Shown in pieces: positions 60,407-64,000 of a DNA stretch of 64,000 nt. Origin of the DNA: Paenibacillus tyrphae (lineage in GTDB: Bacteria > Bacillota > Bacilli > Paenibacillales > NBRC-103111); assembly GCF_000722545.1 (NCBI RefSeq), contig NZ_JNVM01000038.1:1-64000 (forward strand), read 5' to 3'. The notes under the pieces are model-generated. The model was not told where the DNA came from. It saw only the letters and a program-made list of their open reading frames with translations, and did no database searches. Both the position numbers and the translations under genes were made by a program. Within the stretch, counting starts at the first letter, position 1. Each line of letters begins with the position of its first letter.

Positions 60407-61600
60407 TCAAGGTTTCCGAATGTCGCGCCAAAAGCTGGTCCCGTATTCAGGCGCGGGAATGCCGATGCATTCCGCCATCGTCGCCGCAATATCAGCCATC
60501 GTGCTCCTCGTACCGATCGATACCGGCCGAATCGGCTTGCCCGCAATGAGCACCGGCGTCTGTTCTCTTGTATGGTTCGAATGTCCGATCGTCGGATCGT
60601 TGCCGTGATCGGCGGTGATCATCAGGATATCTTCGTCGCCGAGCTCCGGAATGAAGGCGGCAAGAAAACGATCCGTTTCTTCCAGTACGCCTTTATACCA
60701 CGCACAGTCTTCTTTATGCCCCGCCAAATCCGTCTCCTGAACATTGACCAGAAATATGGCGTTTTCCTCGCACTCTCGATATAAACGCCGGTAGACGGCC
60801 AGCACATCCTTCGTTTCCACAACCGGATCGCTGAACCCGCCGGCCAGAATAACATCCGCCGTTTTACCGATCCGATATACCGGATAGCCGGCCTGCTCCG
60901 CCATATAAGCGAATTGCTTCTCAAATTCGACGCCATACCCGAGGTGCGTCACCTTGTAGCCTTCGCCGTATACATTCGCTTTCGGGCTGTCGACACCCCA
61001 TTGCCCCGGATGCTTCTCTTTGATAACGGATAAAATAATATCGAGGTTCGTCTTCTCATTGCCGAATACAATGACCCGGCTCGTATCCACCTGCTCGCGG
61101 ACGATTTTGCCGATCTCGACGACCTTCTCGTACGGCATCCGATTCAAGTCGCCCACGACATTGATAATATTGCCTAGCTGCGATTCCAGATTATCCCCGA
61201 CGACAACCGCCTCTTCCACCAGCAAAACCGTGGCCCCGGGAACGGGACGCTCCACCTTGTAGCCGGCTGCTTCAAGCGCTCGCTTGATGACCGGACCGAC
61301 TTCGCGCATCAATCTTTTGGCGGGAACGCCGGGCTTGCTGCCCATCAATTCCTGATGCCCCATAAACGTATCGGCTCCGTAATGGGCCAGGTTGCAGCGG
61401 CCGTAAGCGGCCGACGGTTCACCGGTCTCATCCGCAAGCATGCCCAATCCGAGCCGATATAAAACCGGGATGTCGAGCTGTACGCTTTCCCGAAGATGCT
61501 TGTACGTATTGGCTCCCGCATCTTCCGGCTTGACGGCCGCACAATCGTCCATCGCGCCGATGCCGAATCCGTCCAACACCAATAAAGTCAATTTTCCCAT
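60407..61600 (-). CDS. Phosphopentomutase-like alkaline-phosphatase-fold mutase (YhfW/DeoB family)
   Basis: 397 residues. MGKLTLLVLDGFGIGAMDDC gives the first metal Asp. DTFMGHQELMG carries the phospho-acceptor Thr. FLVNVQETDLAGHKEDCAWY and MITADHGNDPTIGHSNHTRE carry the remaining metal ligands. The order and neighbours (yhfX- and yhfS-like genes) match E. coli YhfW rather than nucleoside catabolism, so the substrate is probably an unknown sugar phosphate. GAGGGA precedes ATG; the gene lies 2 bp after the yhfX-like gene. Confidence 0.88.
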   Translation of the reverse strand: MGKLTLLVLDGFGIGAMDDCAAVKPEDAGANTYKHLRESVQLDIPVLYRLGLGMLADETGEPSAAYGRCNLAHYGADTFMGHQELMGSKPGVPAKRLMREVGPVIKRALEAAGYKVERPVPGATVLLVEEAVVVGDNLESQLGNIINVVGDLNRMPYEKVVEIGKIVREQVDTSRVIVFGNEKTNLDIILSVIKEKHPGQWGVDSPKANVYGEGYKVTHLGYGVEFEKQFAYMAEQAGYPVYRIGKTADVILAGGFSDPVVETKDVLAVYRRLYRECEENAIFLVNVQETDLAGHKEDCAWYKGVLEETDRFLAAFIPELGDEDILMITADHGNDPTIGHSNHTREQTPVLIAGKPIRPVSIGTRSTMADIAATMAECIGIPAPEYGTSFWRDIRKP

Positions 61601-61602
61601 CG

Positions 61603-62766
61603 CTACATCCCTCTTCGCTGGAAATGGACCAGTTCCGGCTTGCCGGCGCCAATCCCTTTAACATAGGCAACATGGGACCGCGTCACAAAGATTTGCGCAC
61701 GGAACGCATACACGACCGTATCGCCGACTTTCATCGGCTCTTCCCGCTCCAGGCTGCCGTAATAGTCGATATTTTCTGCCGGGACCTGGCTGACGTTCGC
61801 CTGCTGTTTTACGATATCCGCAGGAGTCGAACCGTAGAGCGCCTTCTCCATATTGGAACGTGCATAGAAGCCGCCTGCGATCGTATAGGCGAACCGATCA
61901 TCCATATGCGAAATTTCCGACACGTACACCATGGCGGGAATTTCCGTCAAATGTTCATGATAAGCATGAAGCGGCGTCGTGCCGGTCATCGCATGGCCCG
62001 GTTCGCTATGCGTCACGCCGTATTTCGCAAGCAGCGGGATCGTATGGCAGCAGGTCGCGCTGGGCGCGTTCACATGCTTGACCTCGATGCCGCGGTCCTC
62101 CAATCGTTCAACCGCGCTTGCCAAAGTCTCCATATTGGAGGTGAAGGCAAAATCCGTCCGTTCCGGATTGATTTGCAGCACCGGAAAGCTGGTTACACCG
62201 GCAACGCGAATTCCCTTCAATTTCAGCAGTTCCGGCAGCTGGCCGTCCAACTCTTCCAGCAAAAATCCGCCGAACTGCCCCGGAAAAATCGTGTCGCCGC
62301 CCTTGATGACACGCAAGACGACATCTTGCACATGCCCAAGCTCCAGTGACGCATCCGACAGTTGTTTCGCCCTTTCGTACGAAAATAACGTGACGACTTC
62401 AGGCTGCAGCTTGCCGATCACATGTTTCCACTGCGTTTTGCCGGGTTGGACGATATGGCCGATATTGCCGATCCGGCAGCCGCTTTCCCATAAATTGTTC
62501 GCTTCGTCGATATCGACGGCAACGGCGCGCTCAATCCCGTTGTACTCGATAAGCTTCCCGACAAAACCGCTTCGTCCGAGCTGCTTGGTCATATAATACA
62601 AATTCATCCGGTAGCGATCCGCCGTTTGACGAAGCGCCCTTATATTCAATTCCAACGCATCCGTATCGATGACGTAGGTGTTTGGCGGAATCGTGCCGTC
62701 CTGATGAAGGAGCGCCGCCGCACTGATCAACCCCTCGTTCCGTTTTAAGGTCATATCTACAAACAT
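61603..62766 (-). CDS. yhfX: YhfX-type PLP-binding protein (alanine-racemase-like barrel)
   Basis: 387 residues. YVIDTDALELNIRALRQTAD and LYYMTKQLGRSGFVGKLIEY hold the PLP-lysine position of the alanine racemase N-terminal fold. EPGHAMTGTTPLHAYHEHLT near residue 257 and the C-terminal beta domain follow E. coli YhfX. The reaction is unknown; racemisation or aldol-type chemistry on an amino compound are options. AGGGG lies 9 nt before ATG. It is followed after 2 bp by the mutase gene. Confidence 0.85.
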   Translation of the reverse strand: MFVDMTLKRNEGLISAAALLHQDGTIPPNTYVIDTDALELNIRALRQTADRYRMNLYYMTKQLGRSGFVGKLIEYNGIERAVAVDIDEANNLWESGCRIGNIGHIVQPGKTQWKHVIGKLQPEVVTLFSYERAKQLSDASLELGHVQDVVLRVIKGGDTIFPGQFGGFLLEELDGQLPELLKLKGIRVAGVTSFPVLQINPERTDFAFTSNMETLASAVERLEDRGIEVKHVNAPSATCCHTIPLLAKYGVTHSEPGHAMTGTTPLHAYHEHLTEIPAMVYVSEISHMDDRFAYTIAGGFYARSNMEKALYGSTPADIVKQQANVSQVPAENIDYYGSLEREEPMKVGDTVVYAFRAQIFVTRSHVAYVKGIGAGKPELVHFQRRGM

Positions 62767-62772
62767 TTCCTG

Positions 62773-63879
62773 TCATCCCCTTGCTTCGTCTAAGGCTCCT
62801 TGCAAGATGCGGATTACCGTGCCGGCAGAAGCTTTCATCGGGTTGATCCGAAGCCCGTAGTCCCGGAGCTTGGGCTGACTTTCCAGGAAGCTTCCGGACA
62901 CCCGGTAGATCATCGGAATCAGTTCGAAGCGCGACTCTGCCCCGACCGGATAGGTCGCCGCCCCATATTTGGATGCGAGTTCAATGACTTTCTGCGCGAT
63001 CGGCTGTTCGAGCTCAACAATGACATTTTTGGATTGCGAGTTCGTGATATAAGCTTCGCGCACACCGGGGATTTCCCCGTTCATCAGGCGCTCGCATAAT
63101 TGTTCCACTTGCTCGTTCTGAATAGCCAGCATCACAGGTGCGAAAACCATGCTGCGCAGCAGCTCATGCGCCTCGTACCCTTGCACCTGGCCGCCGCCGG
63201 AATAGTTGCGCTCATGCAGCTTCTCGATGCCTTCCCGCCTGCCGATAATGATGCCGATGCCTTGCGGCCCCATCAGCTTGAAGCCCGAGAAGGTGGAATA
63301 ATCCGCGCCGTATTCCGAACCGATGCCTTTCATTTTCATCGCGCAATAATTGTCGTCGACGACAATGGGCAGATCCGGCCGTTTCACCTTGACGAGTGCA
63401 ATCACATCCTGCAAGCAATACGTATCCGTCGGCTGCTGCCGGGCATGCTGAACGTAAAAGACTTTGGAAACCCGGTCTTGCTCCAGCAGCTGTACAAGCT
63501 GCTCCCGGTCGTTATAATCGGCTTGCGACGGCTTGAGCCCCATCAGCCGGAACGTTTCTTTCGTTGTGGTATACATCGGCGCCGTATGGACCAAGACCGA
63601 ATCGCCCGGCTCGACGAGGACGCTCAGAATCGTGCGAATCGCTCCCGTTCCGCTTCCCCGCACGAGCGCGCACGCTTCTGCGCCGAAGCACCGGGCCAGC
63701 ACCTTCTCCACGCGGGCCGTGGTGAGCGGCCGCTGATACGCCGGATGCAGCCCGACGTCGCCGGTTTGATAAAACTCGTTATTCGTAAATTCTTTTGTAA
63801 TTTCATCGATCAGTTGGAATTGAAGCCGCTTCGCTTCTTCTAACGTGCGATTTTGCAAAATGGATTGTTCATAACGCAT
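62773..63879 (-). CDS. yhfS: YhfS-type aminotransferase-fold PLP enzyme
   Basis: 368 residues of the fold-type I group. GDVGLHPAYQRPLTTARVEK at the N-terminus, LVRGSGTGAIRTILSVLVEP (phosphate-binding loop), LPIVVDDNYCAMKMKGIGSE (Asp) and STFSGFKLMGPQGIGIIIGR with the Schiff-base Lys are visible. NYSGGGQVQGYEAHELLRSM follows. This matches E. coli YhfS. Its ribosome binding site AAGGAGG lies within the end of the php-like gene, 4 bp downstream of which it begins, so the genes are coupled. Confidence 0.88.
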   Translation of the reverse strand: MRYEQSILQNRTLEEAKRLQFQLIDEITKEFTNNEFYQTGDVGLHPAYQRPLTTARVEKVLARCFGAEACALVRGSGTGAIRTILSVLVEPGDSVLVHTAPMYTTTKETFRLMGLKPSQADYNDREQLVQLLEQDRVSKVFYVQHARQQPTDTYCLQDVIALVKVKRPDLPIVVDDNYCAMKMKGIGSEYGADYSTFSGFKLMGPQGIGIIIGRREGIEKLHERNYSGGGQVQGYEAHELLRSMVFAPVMLAIQNEQVEQLCERLMNGEIPGVREAYITNSQSKNVIVELEQPIAQKVIELASKYGAATYPVGAESRFELIPMIYRVSGSFLESQPKLRDYGLRINPMKASAGTVIRILQGALDEARG

Positions 63880-63883
63880 GGGA

Positions 63884-64000
63884 TCACGCCTCCTTGTTGC
63901 GAATGCTGAATGCCCGCTGCGGATTGAGTGCCAGCAGCTTCTCGACGACCGTGTCCGAAATGCCCCTATCCCGCAAAGCCGGAATAAACGTCCGCAAAAC
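63884..64000 (-). CDS. php: C-terminal end of a phosphotriesterase-homology protein
   Basis: The last 38 residues of a gene running in from beyond the right edge: VLRTFIPALRDRGISDTVVE then KLLALNPQRAFSIRNKEA. The pattern FIP.LR.RG...E..L..NP.RAF is the usual end of phosphotriesterase-family (Php) proteins. In E. coli, php lies in the yhf operon, which supports the call. Metal ligands are outside the window. Confidence 0.7.
   Translation of the reverse strand, partial: VLRTFIPALRDRGISDTVVEKLLALNPQRAFSIRNKEA

Noticed and set aside
60407..61600. Nucleoside catabolism phosphopentomutase (deoB proper)
   Set aside because: Neighbours are yhfX, yhfS and php-like genes, not deoC, pdp or nucleoside transport genes.
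1..64000. CRISPR arrays, rRNA, tRNA genes or a complete insertion sequence
   Set aside because: None of the characteristic repeats, cloverleaf sequences or intact transposase genes were found; the only tandem repeat array encodes the RCC1 protein.

Overview
The window looks like a chromosomal segment of a Paenibacillus-type Firmicute. The evidence is AGGAGG-type ribosome binding sites with frequent GTG and TTG starts, many bidirectional hairpin terminators, a perfect Bacillus-type Fur box (TGATAAT-G-ATTATCA), a secreted cholesterol-dependent cytolysin close to alveolysin of P. alvei, and FeoA/FeoB with a Cys-rich partner. There are no rRNA, tRNA or CRISPR features. Base composition is patchy: 3-9 kb and 37-43 kb are GC-rich, while about 11-12 kb, 15-24 kb and 25-31 kb are clearly AT-richer. 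That fits a mosaic accessory region.

Layout. 0-2.9 kb: a transposase-like N-terminus at the edge, a RibD/DHFR-like reductase, a gene remnant, a frameshifted aldo/keto reductase and an SDR. 3.1-9.4 kb: an amino-sugar/polyol catabolic cluster on the minus strand (ROK repressor, two Gfo/Idh dehydrogenases, sugar isomerase, NagB, ROK kinase) that is decaying: nagB has three lesions, one dehydrogenase is frameshifted, the kinase seems to lack an internal block, and a gamma-glutamyltransferase remnant sits inside. 9.8-11.7 kb: a Cfr-type 23S rRNA methyltransferase behind two attenuator-like leaders and the stump of an ABC-F ribosome-protection gene, next to a TnpB remnant. 11.7-15.3 kb: MFS exporter, serine hydrolase, Lrp/AsnC regulator, an unknown protein. 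15.7-20.1 kb: an AT-rich acyl-CoA cluster with an aldehyde dehydrogenase, an enoyl-CoA hydratase, and a paralogue of that hydratase fused in frame to a TetR regulator, with repeats and a large palindrome. 20.4-25.4 kb: RCC1-repeat protein, rifampicin phosphotransferase, a candidate small RNA, DinB, a broken phosphotransferase.

25.5-31 kb: a two-component system followed by an FtsX-type ABC exporter and a secreted protein. 31.3-35.4 kb: MocR regulator, BenE-type transporter, PLP-homeostasis protein and a PNPOx-fold protein, a vitamin B6-flavoured group. 35.7-43.3 kb: YVTN propeller, then six same-strand genes encoding two ABC systems, an ECF sigma factor and a DUF998 protein; one permease carries a large domain resembling an M1 peptidase without its zinc site. 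43.5-53.5 kb: small accessory enzymes, a divergent MocR/DMT pair, two DinB proteins in total across the window, a deleted alpha/beta hydrolase, arginase-like/HxlR pair, metallo-hydrolase, quinone reductase and an XRE regulator. 53.5-58.3 kb: cytolysin and the Fur-controlled feoAB locus. 58.3-64 kb: an operon like the E. coli yhf operon (php, yhfS, yhfX, yhfW-like mutase) that ends in its own HPr and Enzyme I.

The best candidates for something undescribed are the hydratase-TetR fusion with its palindrome, the double-attenuator cfr/ABC-F leader, and the yhf-type operon coupled to PTS phosphocarriers. A recurring theme is gene loss by internal deletion with both gene ends retained (ABC-F, kinase, phosphotransferase, alpha/beta hydrolase).
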